64,000 bases of DNA from Flavobacteriales bacterium (GCA_026418175.1 JAOABX010000012.1:1-64000), one strand, 5' to 3'; shown: positions 25,487 through 35,409, counted from the first letter of the stretch. Translations and numbers: made by a program. Notes: generated by a model not told the origin, from the sequence alone.

Positions 25487-27877
25487 ATGAAACCTTTATT
25501 ATTTGGACTTTGTATTTCAATTTTTTCGGTGTTACATGCACAGTATGCAGTGCTTGATAAGTACACCTTACAACCGTTAGAGCATGTATCTTTAGTTAAT
25601 AATAAAAAAGATATTTTATACACCAATGAAAAAGGGAAATTTGATTCATCAACTTTACAGGATGGTGATACAATAACATGCTATCTCCTGGGATATGAAA
25701 AACAGGTAATCATCTGGCCTCCATTAGATAAAAATATTTATTTACAACCTGTTTACTTTCCATTGAATCAAGTAGTAATTTCTGCTTCAAAATTTGAAGA
25801 AGAAAAAAAAGATATACCTTTTCAGATTGAAGTAATAAAAACCCAAGACATTTTCTTTCATAACCCACAAACCAGTGCAGATATGCTGCAGCAAACCGGA
25901 GCTGTTTTTGTTCAGAAAAGTCAGATGGGAGGGGGTAGCCCTGTAATTCGTGGGTTTGAAGCCAGCCGGGTATTGATTGTAGTAGATGGGATTCGAATGA
26001 ACAATGCCATATTTCGCTCGGGACATTTACAAAATGTACTTCGAATTGACCCCTTAGCACTAGAACAAGCAGAGGTAGTATTTGGGCCATCATCAGTTAT
26101 TTATGGAAGCGATGCCTTAGGAGGGATAATGCATTTTACTACACGAAAGATAAAATTTTCTACATCAGAACATCCATATGTTTCTGGCTTAGGAATGATA
26201 CGACTTTCATCAGCTAACTTGGAAAAAACCATCCATGCACATGTAAATATTGCAGGAAAAAAATTGGGTTCATTTACATCTCTTTCATTTTCTCATTTTG
26301 ATGACTTACGCCAGGGGGCATGGCGAAGTCCCTTTGCTGATAGTTTGTGGATGCGAACTTTTTACGTAGAACGTTTTAACGGGAAAGATAGCATGGTGCT
26401 TAATCCCAACCCCAACTTGCAACGGCAATCGGGATATTACCAGTACGATATTCTTCAAAAATTCAGTTATAAGTCGAATGAAAAAAACCTACATACATGG
26501 AATATCCAATTCAGTAATACCGGCAATGTATACCGCTACGACCGATTAACCGAAATTACAAACGCACAAAAACCCCGGTTTGCAGAATGGTATTATGGTC
26601 CTGAACAACGCTTCCTTGCCTCCTACCAATGGCAACGCTTTAAATCAACCTGGTTTGATCAATCCAATCTTACGATTGCATTTCAGCGTGTTGAAGAAAG
26701 CAGGCATTCCCGCCGGTTTAATCAAACAAATCGAAGATCGCAAATTGAACAAGTGTACATAGGTACTCTTAACTGGGATGTTGCTAAACAAATTAAAACA
26801 CATGAAATACGTTTTGGGGTAGAGTGTGGATACAATTTTGTTTTCTCCCGGGCATTTTTTACAAATGTAGATGACGATACGAAAACGCCTGCTTCTACTC
26901 GCTATCCTGATGGAGGTTCACATTACACCCATGCTGCTTTATATTTTACAAACACGTGGGAAATATTTAAAGAAAAGCTATTGCTCACTTTTGGCGGAAG
27001 ATTAAATTATGTAGGCATTGAAGCCTCTTTTAAAGACACTACATTCTTTCCTTTCCCATTTAGCAAAGCCTCCCAACATCAACTAGCTGGAAGTGGAAAT
27101 TTGGGATTGATATATTTTCCTTTCAAAAGACTTCGTGTTACTTTACTCACATCGAGCGGTTTTCGTTCTCCCAACGTAGATGATTTAGGAAAAGTATTTG
27201 ATAGCAGCCCCGGTTTGCTTATAGTTCCAAACCCATCCATTAAGCCAGAATACTCTTTGAATGGAGAAATAGGAATATGGGCTTCGATCTTGGATAAAGC
27301 ATTTTTAGAAATTACCGGTTTTGCTTCATGGGTTCCTGGGCTTATTTCAGCTCAAGCCTTTCAACTCAATGGCCAAGATAGCGTTTTATATGATGGGGTA
27401 ATGAGCAAAGTATTGGCCAATCAAAATGCTAATAATGGTTTTATTACCGGTTTTTCTGCACAATGCAAAGCACCCATAAGCGATTTTCTTTCAATTACTT
27501 CAGGAATCTCTTATACTTACGGCAGATTACAAAACGATACCGCCTGGATTCCTTTAGATCATATTCCTCCTTTGTATGGAAGAACGGGCATCATGGTACA
27601 TTTCAAAAAAATTCAATCTGAATTATATCTTCTATACAACGGATGGAAATATCTGAAAGATTATAGTCCCAATGGTGAAGACAATTTGCAGTATGCCACA
27701 CCCTACGGTATGCCTGCCTGGTACACTTTGAATTTAAAAGCCTCATATCAAGTAAACCGCTGGGTAGGTATTATGATGGGGTTAGAAAATATCTTAGATA
27801 TGAATTACCGTACATTCTCCTCTGGTATTAGCGCTCCCGGCAGAAACTTTATTATCTCAATCCGTTCCGGGTTTTAA
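25487..27877 (+). CDS. TonB-dependent outer-membrane receptor
   Basis: 796 residues from ATG 25487 (MKPLLFGLCISIFSVLHAQ), whose signal peptide fixes the start 8 bp after pepT. A short carboxypeptidase-regulatory-like domain follows (~20-95), then a plug (~110-220: QQTGAVFVQKSQMGGGSPVIRG...VVDGIRMNNAIFRSGH, YGSDALGGIM) and a ~570-residue beta-barrel ending in an aromatic-rich strand (RNFIISIRSGF). Sequence style resembles hemin/heme or cobalamin-type receptors, but the ligand cannot be read from sequence. No SusD partner is next to it, so it is not a typical polysaccharide locus. Confidence 0.9.
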   Translation: MKPLLFGLCISIFSVLHAQYAVLDKYTLQPLEHVSLVNNKKDILYTNEKGKFDSSTLQDGDTITCYLLGYEKQVIIWPPLDKNIYLQPVYFPLNQVVISASKFEEEKKDIPFQIEVIKTQDIFFHNPQTSADMLQQTGAVFVQKSQMGGGSPVIRGFEASRVLIVVDGIRMNNAIFRSGHLQNVLRIDPLALEQAEVVFGPSSVIYGSDALGGIMHFTTRKIKFSTSEHPYVSGLGMIRLSSANLEKTIHAHVNIAGKKLGSFTSLSFSHFDDLRQGAWRSPFADSLWMRTFYVERFNGKDSMVLNPNPNLQRQSGYYQYDILQKFSYKSNEKNLHTWNIQFSNTGNVYRYDRLTEITNAQKPRFAEWYYGPEQRFLASYQWQRFKSTWFDQSNLTIAFQRVEESRHSRRFNQTNRRSQIEQVYIGTLNWDVAKQIKTHEIRFGVECGYNFVFSRAFFTNVDDDTKTPASTRYPDGGSHYTHAALYFTNTWEIFKEKLLLTFGGRLNYVGIEASFKDTTFFPFPFSKASQHQLAGSGNLGLIYFPFKRLRVTLLTSSGFRSPNVDDLGKVFDSSPGLLIVPNPSIKPEYSLNGEIGIWASILDKAFLEITGFASWVPGLISAQAFQLNGQDSVLYDGVMSKVLANQNANNGFITGFSAQCKAPISDFLSITSGISYTYGRLQNDTAWIPLDHIPPLYGRTGIMVHFKKIQSELYLLYNGWKYLKDYSPNGEDNLQYATPYGMPAWYTLNLKASYQVNRWVGIMMGLENILDMNYRTFSSGISAPGRNFIISIRSGF

Positions 27878-27888
27878 ACTGCATATTG

Positions 27889-28719
27889 TTAGGCCTCTTT
27901 TTCTTTCATGCTTAACAAGGGAAGGAAGGTACGATGGGCCACCCGCTTGCTCATGCTTGTTTTGAATATACGTTCAAAGAATGAATATCTTCTGGAGAGA
28001 ACGGCTACAATATCCGGTTGAAAATCATACATAAAAATTTCCATTCCAGTATAAATACTTTCGCTGGTAATGACGTGAAACTGCATTTTTAATCCGTGAA
28101 AGTACTCCAATAATGCTTTCTTTTCTTTGATTTCATTTTCATCCATTACAGCATCATCGCTTACATGCACCAAATGCAATTCAGCTTCCAAAGCAATGCA
28201 TAAATTTTTAAGCACACGTAGCGAATCTTTTATTTCTAAGGTTTTAAGATCTGCAAAAAAAGCAAAAGATTCGGGTTTACGATATGTGGTTTTTCCAGGA
28301 ATTACTAATACAGGATATTCAGAATGATCCAAGGTTGCAGCAGAAACTGTTCCAAATAAAAATTCTCCAATGCCCGATGCCCCTTTTGTACCCATAATAA
28401 TAAGATCGGGTTTTATTTTATCGGCATAATTTCTAATTGCAGTAACAGCATCATCTACTTCGGAATGAACATGAATTGTAAAGCCTTTAGCTTCTTCCCA
28501 CGATTCTACTTTTTGTTTATAATCAGCCATTAGTTTTTGTGAATCTTCCAATAAAAGGGTAGTAACCGGAACAAATGTATCTCCGGGATTTACAGGAACT
28601 GAGGTTGCATTAAGTAAATATATTTCAGATAAACCAATTGAACGGCTTAGCTGTAGTGCATATTTCAATGCGGTTTCCGCGTTTTCGCTTAAGTCGGTGG
28701 GCACTAATATTCTTTCCAT
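27889..28719 (-). CDS. Universal stress protein with two tandem Usp domains
   Basis: 276 residues. Usp domain 1 (1-~145) begins MERILVPTDLSENAETALKYA and has the ATP-loop-like GTKGASGIGEFLFGTVSAA (G-2x-G-9x-G-S/T type). Domain 2 (~150-270) is diverged and ends in VLSRRYSFFERIFKTS. Cytoplasmic, likely nucleotide-binding in the first domain. Role in stress is inferred from the family. It converges with the TonB receptor 11 bp away. Confidence 0.9.
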   Translation of the reverse strand: MERILVPTDLSENAETALKYALQLSRSIGLSEIYLLNATSVPVNPGDTFVPVTTLLLEDSQKLMADYKQKVESWEEAKGFTIHVHSEVDDAVTAIRNYADKIKPDLIIMGTKGASGIGEFLFGTVSAATLDHSEYPVLVIPGKTTYRKPESFAFFADLKTLEIKDSLRVLKNLCIALEAELHLVHVSDDAVMDENEIKEKKALLEYFHGLKMQFHVITSESIYTGMEIFMYDFQPDIVAVLSRRYSFFERIFKTSMSKRVAHRTFLPLLSMKEKEA

Positions 28720-28793
28720 ACCATCAATTTTTTACAAATGAATGATAGAAAGTTAGGAAAAAACATGATAAATATCAGTATTCCAAAAATTCT

Positions 28794-29168
28794 TTATTCA
28801 TAAAAGAAACGTCGGCCAAACCATACCCCAAGCTGAGAGCAGAATAATAATACAACTACGGCCAATATCATAAAAAAAGGCTCCAGTAGATCGGGGTGCA
28901 ATATAAATGGCACTAAAGTAATCAATGCATTAGCAGGAGCTGCCCGGCGAAGCGTTTTAAGCGGCAAGCCTGCCACTGACCAAAAATAGCCTGCTGCAGA
29001 CGACATTAAGGTGGTGAAAAATATATGGCCAAAAATAATCAGCGAAATATCTCCATCGTAAGGATCTACTTGCATCCAGGGGTTTAATACAAAACCCATA
29101 ATAAACAAATAAATTAAATTCGATATTACCACCCCTGAAAAAAACAAAGCACGTTCTGAAGCTGCCAT
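28794..29168 (-). CDS. Small four-helix membrane protein, unknown
   Basis: 124 residues from ATG 29168 (a TTG at 29174 is the upstream alternative and would overlap the preceding stop). Four hydrophobic segments are seen, with little else that is distinctive (FFSGVVISNLIYLFIMG; MILAVVVLLFCSQLGVWFG at the end). Family not recognised. Its start lies 2 bp after the stop of the 117-residue gene upstream, so the two are translationally linked and probably work together. Confidence 0.7.
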   Translation of the reverse strand: MAASERALFFSGVVISNLIYLFIMGFVLNPWMQVDPYDGDISLIIFGHIFFTTLMSSAAGYFWSVAGLPLKTLRRAAPANALITLVPFILHPDLLEPFFMILAVVVLLFCSQLGVWFGRRFFYE

Positions 29169-29170
29169 AA

Positions 29171-29524
29171 TCAATACGGAATAAAAATAAAATTGGCCCG
29201 GCCATCACCAGGTACTACAAATAAACACATTTGTTCAGCCGCAGGTTTATACGTTGCAATAAACTGTTTGGCTTTCTCAATCTGTATTATGCCGGCTTTT
29301 ATCAAATCTTCAGCAGTGGTAGCACTTACAGACCATTCGGTATCCAGCTCTTCTGCATTCAAAATCAGCTCGCCTAATGGCACTGGAATTTTATGCATAA
29401 TAAAAACCGGATAATCGGATACTCCATCCTGTATTATTGTTTCACTGGCTTCTCGAATAGAATCTTTGTAGAGTTTTAAATCTCTTTCCAAGCTTTCGAG
29501 ATAATCTGGCTTCTCCATAAGCAT
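29171..29524 (-). CDS. Conserved-looking cytoplasmic protein, unknown
   Basis: 117 residues, no signal peptide, charged N-terminal helix (EKPDYLESLERDLKLYKDS) followed by a mixed alpha/beta part ending CLFVVPGDGRANFIFIPY. It reads like a well-formed small domain, but I do not recognise the family with confidence. A -7 box lies 23 bp upstream. First gene of a two-gene unit with a small membrane protein. An in-frame ATG at 29518 is an alternative start. Confidence 0.7.
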   Translation of the reverse strand: MLMEKPDYLESLERDLKLYKDSIREASETIIQDGVSDYPVFIMHKIPVPLGELILNAEELDTEWSVSATTAEDLIKAGIIQIEKAKQFIATYKPAAEQMCLFVVPGDGRANFIFIPY

Positions 29525-29546
29525 AAACTTGCTGTAATCTAAACAG

Positions 29547-29554
29547 CAAAGCTA
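29547..29554 (-). promoter_or_regulatory. Bacteroidota -7 box for the two-gene unit
   Basis: Minus-strand TAGCTTTG (TAnnTTTG), 23 bp before ATG 29524. Confidence 0.5.
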
Positions 29555-29582
29555 CAAGGATTTTGACAAAACCTGATAAAAG

Positions 29583-30548
29583 TTAGTTGGACTCAATAAT
29601 TTGAAATAACTCATCCAACTTTGGAGTAAGAATAATTTCTGTACGGCGATTTTTAGCCCGATTATCGGGGGTATCGTTATTTACCAACGGCAGATATTCA
29701 CTTCTTCCTGCAGCAGTAATTCTGGAAGGTTCAATACGAGCACTTCCCAAAATGATTTTTGTTACGGCCGTAGCTCTACTTACACTTAAATCCCAATTAT
29801 CTTTATTACAGCCGGTACCACGCAGAGGAACATTGTCTGTGTGACCTTCTACCATCACATTAATATCTTTTTCTTTTTCAAGCACTTTGGCCAATTCTTT
29901 CAAGGCATCTTTTCCTCGCTGATCTACTTCTGAACTTCCCGATGCAAATAATAATTTTTCAGACATTGAAACATAAACCTTTCCGTTTTTCACCTCCACA
30001 GTAAGTCCACTATCCTTAAATCCTTTTAACGCTTCAGCTACTTTATTTTTAAGTGCCTGTACCTGTGCATCTTTTTCGGCTAACTTTCGCTCCAATTCTT
30101 CCAATCGTTTGCTTTTTTCTTCTAACGTTTTCTGCATCAGGTTCAGTTCATCTTCTCTGTTTTGAAGTTTTGCCTGTGCATCGCGAAGTTCGCTCAAAAT
30201 ACGTTTTGTTTCTGTTTCGCTACCACTCAACAGTTTGCGGTAATTGTCTTCTAACATCCTATTTAACTCCACTAATTCAGCATTTTTGCCTTTCAAATAA
30301 CGTAATTGTGTACCCATTTCGGTAGTATCCTGTATTAAACCGTTACGCTGCGACGTAAGCAAAGCATTCTCAGTGCGAGCCTCAGCAAGCCATCCTTCTA
30401 AATTAAGTGCCAGTGTGCGTAAACTGTCGTATTCTTTTTTTAGTTTATTTTTCTGTGCTTCCAGCTCGTTATAACGCTTAGATGTTACGCAACCCGAAAA
30501 AATAATTCCCAGCAAACCGAAATAAAGAAAAAGATGATGAATTTTCAT
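29583..30548 (-). CDS. OmpA-family lipoprotein with long coiled coil
   Basis: 321 residues. Lipobox IIFSGC (Cys20), then a coiled coil at ~25-170 with LEELERKLAEKDAQVQALKNK. The C-terminal OmpA peptidoglycan-binding domain (~190-310) includes EGHTDN, NWDLSVSRA and NRRTEIIL. It would link the outer membrane to the cell wall, Pal-like. It is a paralog of the 261-residue protein at 45708: both carry the block starting VEVKNGKVYVSMSEKLLF or IMIKDGKVYVSMSEKLLF-like before the OmpA fold. Promoter box TACCTTTG at 30563-30570. Confidence 0.9.
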   Translation of the reverse strand: MKIHHLFLYFGLLGIIFSGCVTSKRYNELEAQKNKLKKEYDSLRTLALNLEGWLAEARTENALLTSQRNGLIQDTTEMGTQLRYLKGKNAELVELNRMLEDNYRKLLSGSETETKRILSELRDAQAKLQNREDELNLMQKTLEEKSKRLEELERKLAEKDAQVQALKNKVAEALKGFKDSGLTVEVKNGKVYVSMSEKLLFASGSSEVDQRGKDALKELAKVLEKEKDINVMVEGHTDNVPLRGTGCNKDNWDLSVSRATAVTKIILGSARIEPSRITAAGRSEYLPLVNNDTPDNRAKNRRTEIILTPKLDELFQIIESN

Positions 30549-30562
30549 ATGCTATTTTATTT

Positions 30563-30570
30563 CAAAGGTA
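30563..30570 (-). promoter_or_regulatory. Bacteroidota -7 box for the OmpA lipoprotein
   Basis: Minus-strand TACCTTTG, 15 bp before ATG 30548. Confidence 0.55.
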
Positions 30571-30653
30571 ACGGGCTATTGAGCCAGAAAGCCTTTTTAA
30601 TAAAGCAACTTTTTAACACTCCCCTGCGTATAAATTGAAAATTTTATGTAAAC

Positions 30654-31361
30654 ATGAAATCGCTCAGTAAAACTTGGCTTACCGACCCGCTTATTGATGC
30701 CGAATACAAGAGTTATGTATTACTTGATTACCTGAAAAATACGCAAGCCGCTTTTGAAAAATTACATTTATTTCCATCACTTTCAGAACTAATTGAACAT
30801 TATAGAGAATTACTGGCTCTTAAAGATTCCAGCGATATGGTTCGCGATTTGTTTCCAAAACAACTTGTAAGTATTAACTGGAAAGATAAACAACTTACTT
30901 ATGAGCAACTCATTAACGATATTTCATTGATGGAAGAAATTATCAATACGCTTGAATTTTCAATTCCAAAACTAAAAGAACAAATAGAGGCTGGTAAAGA
31001 AATTTATGATGAAGCAGAATCTACCATCTACATGAATATCATAGGGCTAATGCCTCTGAAAACTGACGAAGGATATATGCTAATTAATACAGGCAAAGAA
31101 GTACTGGCATACCAATATCAAGTAACATTGTATGAACAAAGCGAAACAAGGTACAAAGGGCTTCGAACAATACTAATCCAAAATTATCCGTGGAATATAT
31201 CAACAACCTATGTATCAATAAAACATGAACTAATCAAGCAAAACAATACGCTTCCTAATCCTGCCACTTTTGCATTTGAATGCAAGAAAAAGCTACCCCT
31301 CATGGAATGTTATTTACCCATTGCTCGCAGAATGTTATTGCAACAACTGTATGTACAATAA
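30654..31361 (+). CDS. Unknown cytoplasmic protein, 235 residues
   Basis: No signal peptide or membrane segment. Residues 1-~130 look helical (TDPLIDAEYKSYVLLDYLKN; EEIINTLEFSIPKLKEQIEA); the rest mixes strands and helices. I do not recognise the family. Codon use and length are like those of neighbouring genes, and there is no shadow-gene competitor, so it is a real gene. It is alone between the OmpA lipoprotein (divergent) and purH (convergent). The frame opens with LSKTWLTDPLIDAEYK, so ATG 30654 is the natural start. Confidence 0.75.
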   Translation: MKSLSKTWLTDPLIDAEYKSYVLLDYLKNTQAAFEKLHLFPSLSELIEHYRELLALKDSSDMVRDLFPKQLVSINWKDKQLTYEQLINDISLMEEIINTLEFSIPKLKEQIEAGKEIYDEAESTIYMNIIGLMPLKTDEGYMLINTGKEVLAYQYQVTLYEQSETRYKGLRTILIQNYPWNISTTYVSIKHELIKQNNTLPNPATFAFECKKKLPLMECYLPIARRMLLQQLYVQ

Positions 31362-31402
31362 GTTATTGTTGATTTTTTATCATTAAAAATGGTATCTTCA
31401 CA

Positions 31403-32923
31403 TTAATGCCTGAAATGGCGCACACCGGTCATCACCATGGCTTGCCCCGCCGCATTGGCTGCATCAATTGAATCCTGATCTTTGATACTTCCGCCGGGCT
31501 GGGCAATGGCCGTTATGCCTGCATCCCTGGCAATAGTTACACAATCTGGAAATGGGAAGAATGCATCGGATGCCATAACTGCGCCTTTTAAAACAAAATT
31601 GAATTCTGTTGCTTTTTTAATGGCATGTTGCAAAGCATCTACTCTGGAAGTCATACCGCAACCCATTCCGATAAGTTGCTTATTTTTTACAATAGCAATT
31701 CCGTTTGATTTAAGATGCTTCACTGCTTTGATAGCAAACTCCAAATCCGTGAGTTCATCAGGAGTGGGTTTACGTTCTGTAACTACCCGAAAAACTTCGC
31801 GGGTTTCAACGGTCAAATCCGCGTCTTGTACTACTACACCATTCAAAAGATTTTTGAACGTTTTATCACGAGAAATTTCCTTTTTTAATCGAAGTAAGAT
31901 GCGATTCTTTTTCTGTTTTAGTAATTCAAGTGCTTCCGGTTCAAAATCAGGAGCCACTAAGATTTCGAAAAACAGGGAATGCATGGATTCAGCTGTTTTG
32001 ATATCTATGGTGCGATTAACCGCAATTACCCCCCCAAAAGCAGATACCGGATCGCCTGCTAATGCAGCTTTATACGCCTCACAAATGCTTTTTCTGGATG
32101 CTAATCCGCACGAATTTGTATGTTTAATAATTGCTGCTGTAGGTTCTCCGAATTCATCAATCAACTGTAAAGCAGCATCTACGTCCACCAGGTTATTATA
32201 TGAAAGCTCTTTCCCATTTAATACTTCAAATATACTATCAAGGTCGCCATAAAAAACTGCCCGTTGGTGTGGATTTTCTCCGTAACGCAGCGTACGCGAT
32301 GGGAGATGCGCAAACAACGCAGCCTGATCATTTCCAGCAAACCACTGATGAATCAAACTATCATAATAGGAGCTGATATGAAATGCCCGAGTTGCAAAAG
32401 CCCGGCGGTCATCCAGGTCGGTTTCTCCTTGTTTTTCTTCAAGTAATTTCAACAATGGCTCATAATCATTCACTGAGGAAACAATGAGTGTATGTTCAAA
32501 ATTTTTGGCTGCTGCCCGAATCAGAGAAATTCCACCAATATCAATTTTTTCAATGATATCTTTTTCATTTTTCCCTGATTTAACGGTTTCTTCAAACGGA
32601 TACAAATCTACAATTACCAAATCAATAGACGGTATAGCATATTGTTGTTTTTCTTGCAAGTCAGTAACATGATCTCTACGATATAATATTCCACCAAATA
32701 TTTTGGGATGCAATGTTTTTACGCGCCCTCCAAAAATGGAAGGATACTCTGTAAGTGATTCTACCGGCAAAGCCTTAAAACCTAAGCTTTCAATAAATGC
32801 CTGGGTACCACCGGTAGAGATAAACGAAACCCCACAGGCATGTAGTTTGCGAAGTACCGGTTCGAGCCCATTTTTATTGAAAACAGATACCAGGGCTGTT
32901 TGAATTTTAATGCGTGAACTCAT
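31403..32923 (-). CDS. purH: Bifunctional AICAR transformylase / IMP cyclohydrolase
   Basis: 506 residues. N-terminal MGS-like IMP cyclohydrolase (~1-145: ALVSVFNKNGLEPV, STGGTQAFIESLG, GGRVKTLHPKIFGGIL, RAAAKNFEH). C-terminal AICAR formyltransferase follows (LRYGENPHQRAVFYG, AAIIKHTNSCGLA, MASDAFFPFPDCV, QPGGSIKDQDSI). It carries out the last two steps of purine synthesis. Length is typical. Monocistronic by context; the start region has no good -7 box. Confidence 0.97.
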   Translation of the reverse strand: MSSRIKIQTALVSVFNKNGLEPVLRKLHACGVSFISTGGTQAFIESLGFKALPVESLTEYPSIFGGRVKTLHPKIFGGILYRRDHVTDLQEKQQYAIPSIDLVIVDLYPFEETVKSGKNEKDIIEKIDIGGISLIRAAAKNFEHTLIVSSVNDYEPLLKLLEEKQGETDLDDRRAFATRAFHISSYYDSLIHQWFAGNDQAALFAHLPSRTLRYGENPHQRAVFYGDLDSIFEVLNGKELSYNNLVDVDAALQLIDEFGEPTAAIIKHTNSCGLASRKSICEAYKAALAGDPVSAFGGVIAVNRTIDIKTAESMHSLFFEILVAPDFEPEALELLKQKKNRILLRLKKEISRDKTFKNLLNGVVVQDADLTVETREVFRVVTERKPTPDELTDLEFAIKAVKHLKSNGIAIVKNKQLIGMGCGMTSRVDALQHAIKKATEFNFVLKGAVMASDAFFPFPDCVTIARDAGITAIAQPGGSIKDQDSIDAANAAGQAMVMTGVRHFRH

Positions 32924-33047
32924 TTAGTATTTATTAAGTATTATATACAACTAATTATCAATTAGATAAAAAATTAATAGTAAAAGTCCAAAGTTGCTAA
33001 AATTCTGGTAAGAGAAATGGATTATTTTTACACCAGATATCAACAGC

Positions 33048-34292
33048 ATGCTTTACCTGAAACTAATATGGGAAAGTGCAGCTTTTGCGTTGGGCTCTCT
33101 TATCGCTAATAAGCTACGTACGATGCTTTCGCTGCTTGGGGTTGTTATAGGAATTTTTGTAATCATTTTGATTTTAGCTGCTGTTGATTCATTGAAAAAG
33201 GATGTAAATGATAGTATATCTTCGTTAGGCGATGATGTAGTTTTTATTCACAAATGGCCTTGGGAAGGAGGATTTGACTACCCGTGGTGGAAATATATGC
33301 TTCGTCCACAACCCGAAATTGAAGAAATGGATGATATTGCTAAGCGCAGTGAACTGGCAGAGGTTGTATCGTATCGAACTGTAACCAATCGCTCAGTAAA
33401 ATATATGAATAACACCATCCCTTCGGCTGAAATTAATGGCGTTGGAGATCATTACGATAAGACCAGCACCATTGAAATTAGCAGCGGACGGTACTTTACT
33501 GAAACAGAAATCAGGGCTGGAAGAAATGTAGCCATTTTAGGCCATGATATTGCACAAGGATTATTTGATAATGAAGATCCAATTGGAAAAAATATCAAGA
33601 TTAAAGGAAGAAATTTTGAAGTAGTGGGTATTTTGCAAAAAGAAGGCGAAAGCTTATTAGGCACAGGTGCCGACGAAAGAATTTATGTACCATTTGTAGC
33701 AATGCGCTCGTTAGTGGATTTAAATAATTGGCGGGTACATAAAGAGATTATCATTAAAGCCAAACCTGGTATTTCCAATGCTGAATTAAAAGATGAATTA
33801 ACAGGGATAATGCGTTCCATCCGAAAACTAAAGCCCATCGAAGAAGATAATTTCTCGCTTAATGAAGCCAGCATCCTGGCAAATGAAACCGCAGGAATCA
33901 CCAGTATTCTGAATATAGTAGGTTGGGTAATTGGCTTACTGGCCATTTTTGTTGGCGGATTTGGCATTTCAAACATCATGTTTGTTTCTGTGAAAGAACG
34001 AACTAACCTGATAGGAATACAAAAAGCACTGGGTGCAAGAAAATCGTTTATTCTTCTTCAGTTTTTAGTTGAATCACTGGTGCTTTCGTTAATTGGGGGA
34101 GTATTGGGTTTATTGCTGGTATTCTTCACTTCGCTAGCCGTTCAAGCAGTATCTACCTTCAATCTTTCCCTTTCTGCTAGTAATGTGATGGTAGGAATCA
34201 TAATTTCGGGCATTGTAGGATTAATTTCAGGAATTGTACCGGCATGGTCTGCAGCACAGCTTGATCCGGTAGAAGCCATTCGTTCAAAATAA
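33048..34292 (+). CDS. MacB-type ABC transporter permease
   Basis: 414 residues. One N-terminal membrane helix after ANKLRTMLSLLGVVIG, a ~240-residue periplasmic MacB_PCD domain, and a C-terminal FtsX domain with three helices (IMFVSVKERTNLIGIQKALGAR; LDPVEAIRSK at the end). It belongs to the MacB/LolCE-like permease superfamily, used for lipoprotein or macrolide/peptide export or mechanotransmission; the substrate is unknown. No ATPase gene is adjacent. It sits directly before DUF3098-uppP-truB, a place where, as I recall, many Bacteroidota have ftsX. Confidence 0.88.
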   Translation: MLYLKLIWESAAFALGSLIANKLRTMLSLLGVVIGIFVIILILAAVDSLKKDVNDSISSLGDDVVFIHKWPWEGGFDYPWWKYMLRPQPEIEEMDDIAKRSELAEVVSYRTVTNRSVKYMNNTIPSAEINGVGDHYDKTSTIEISSGRYFTETEIRAGRNVAILGHDIAQGLFDNEDPIGKNIKIKGRNFEVVGILQKEGESLLGTGADERIYVPFVAMRSLVDLNNWRVHKEIIIKAKPGISNAELKDELTGIMRSIRKLKPIEEDNFSLNEASILANETAGITSILNIVGWVIGLLAIFVGGFGISNIMFVSVKERTNLIGIQKALGARKSFILLQFLVESLVLSLIGGVLGLLLVFFTSLAVQAVSTFNLSLSASNVMVGIIISGIVGLISGIVPAWSAAQLDPVEAIRSK

Positions 34293-34313
34293 CTCAGTAT
34301 TCTAAAGAATTTC

Positions 34314-34321
34314 TATTTTTG
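34314..34321 (+). promoter_or_regulatory. Bacteroidota -7 box for DUF3098-uppP-truB
   Basis: TATTTTTG matches TAnnTTTG, 23 bp before ATG 34344. It suggests the three-gene unit has its own promoter despite the permease gene ending 51 bp upstream. Confidence 0.5.
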
Positions 34322-34343
34322 TGAAATAAGAAAACTTGGCACT

Positions 34344-34610
34344 ATGGCAAAAGATAAATCTGCACCTACGAATACGGGACCTTTAAACTCAGGAGCTTTC
34401 CCTCTGGGTAAGAAAAACTTCCTGTTACTGGGTGTGGGAATTATTGTTATTATCATTGGATTTTTACTGATGCAAGGAGGCGGCTCAGCCGACCCCAATG
34501 AATTTAATCCTGAAATTTTTAGCTTTCGTCGCATTACTTTGGCTCCTATTGTAGTTCTTCTTGGCTTTGCAATTAACATTGTAGCCATTATGAAAAAATT
34601 TAACGATTAA
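34344..34610 (+). CDS. DUF3098 membrane protein
   Basis: 88 residues with two hydrophobic helices ([39 protein letters not shown]) separated by a short Gly/Asn/Pro loop. The family is confined to Bacteroidota and normally sits in front of uppP, as here (10-bp gap). Function unknown; linkage to undecaprenyl phosphate recycling is inferred from the conserved position. Confidence 0.88.
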   Translation: MAKDKSAPTNTGPLNSGAFPLGKKNFLLLGVGIIVIIIGFLLMQGGGSADPNEFNPEIFSFRRITLAPIVVLLGFAINIVAIMKKFND

Positions 34611-34620
34611 TTTTCACACC

Positions 34621-35409
34621 TTGAGTTTTGTTGAAGCTATTATTTTAGCCATTGTAGAAGGCCTTACAGAATTTTTGCCTGTTTCTTCTACAGGGCATAT
34701 GATTCTTGCTTCTTCTGCTTTTGGCATTGCGAATGATCCGTTTGTAAAAATGTTTACCGTCGCCATTCAGTTTGGAGCTATATTGAGTGTAGTGTTTTTA
34801 TATATAAAACGCTTTGTTCAATCCTTTGAATTTTACTTGCACCTGCTGATTGCATTTATACCTGCAGCCATTATAGGTTTTTTGTTGAATGATGTTATTG
34901 ACCAACTATTGGAAAGCGCATTAACAGTAGCTGTTTCGTTAGTTACCGGAGGAATTATTTTACTTTTTGTAGATCGTTGGTTTAAATCAAATGAAGAATT
35001 TTCTCAACCCCTAACCCGTAAATCAGCGCTGGTAATTGGGTTGTTCCAGGTAATTGCCATGATTCCGGGGGTATCTCGTTCTGCAGCTACTATTGTAGGT
35101 GGACTGACTCAAAAATTAAACCGAAAAACCGCTGCAGAATTTTCATTTTTGCTAGCAGTACCAACCATGCTGGCAGCTACCGTTTATAAAATGTATAAAT
35201 ACCATAAGGACATTGGATTTGATTACAACGACATGGGCATTCTGGCACTGGGAAATGTGGTTGCATTTGTTGTGGCTTGGCTGGCTATCAAAGCATTTAT
35301 CAATTACCTTACCCGGTACGGATTTAAAGTATTTGGCATTTACCGCATTGCCATCGGATTGATTATCCTTTTGCTGTATGCGCTGGGATATAACTTACAA
35401 ATGGTATGA
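34621..35409 (+). CDS. uppP: Undecaprenyl-diphosphatase
   Basis: 262 residues from TTG 34621; no ATG is available before the conserved N-terminus ([20 protein letters not shown]), so TTG is the likely start. Family motifs are visible: [16 protein letters not shown] near the start and [15 protein letters not shown] (~150-164). About eight membrane helices. It recycles the lipid carrier for cell-wall and glycan synthesis. Overlaps truB by 4 bp (ATGA). Confidence 0.95.
   Translation: MSFVEAIILAIVEGLTEFLPVSSTGHMILASSAFGIANDPFVKMFTVAIQFGAILSVVFLYIKRFVQSFEFYLHLLIAFIPAAIIGFLLNDVIDQLLESALTVAVSLVTGGIILLFVDRWFKSNEEFSQPLTRKSALVIGLFQVIAMIPGVSRSAATIVGGLTQKLNRKTAAEFSFLLAVPTMLAATVYKMYKYHKDIGFDYNDMGILALGNVVAFVVAWLAIKAFINYLTRYGFKVFGIYRIAIGLIILLLYALGYNLQMV

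Noticed and set aside
31482..32252. 256-codon plus-strand frame
   Set aside because: Antisense to purH, whose motifs cover this region; composition is not protein-like.
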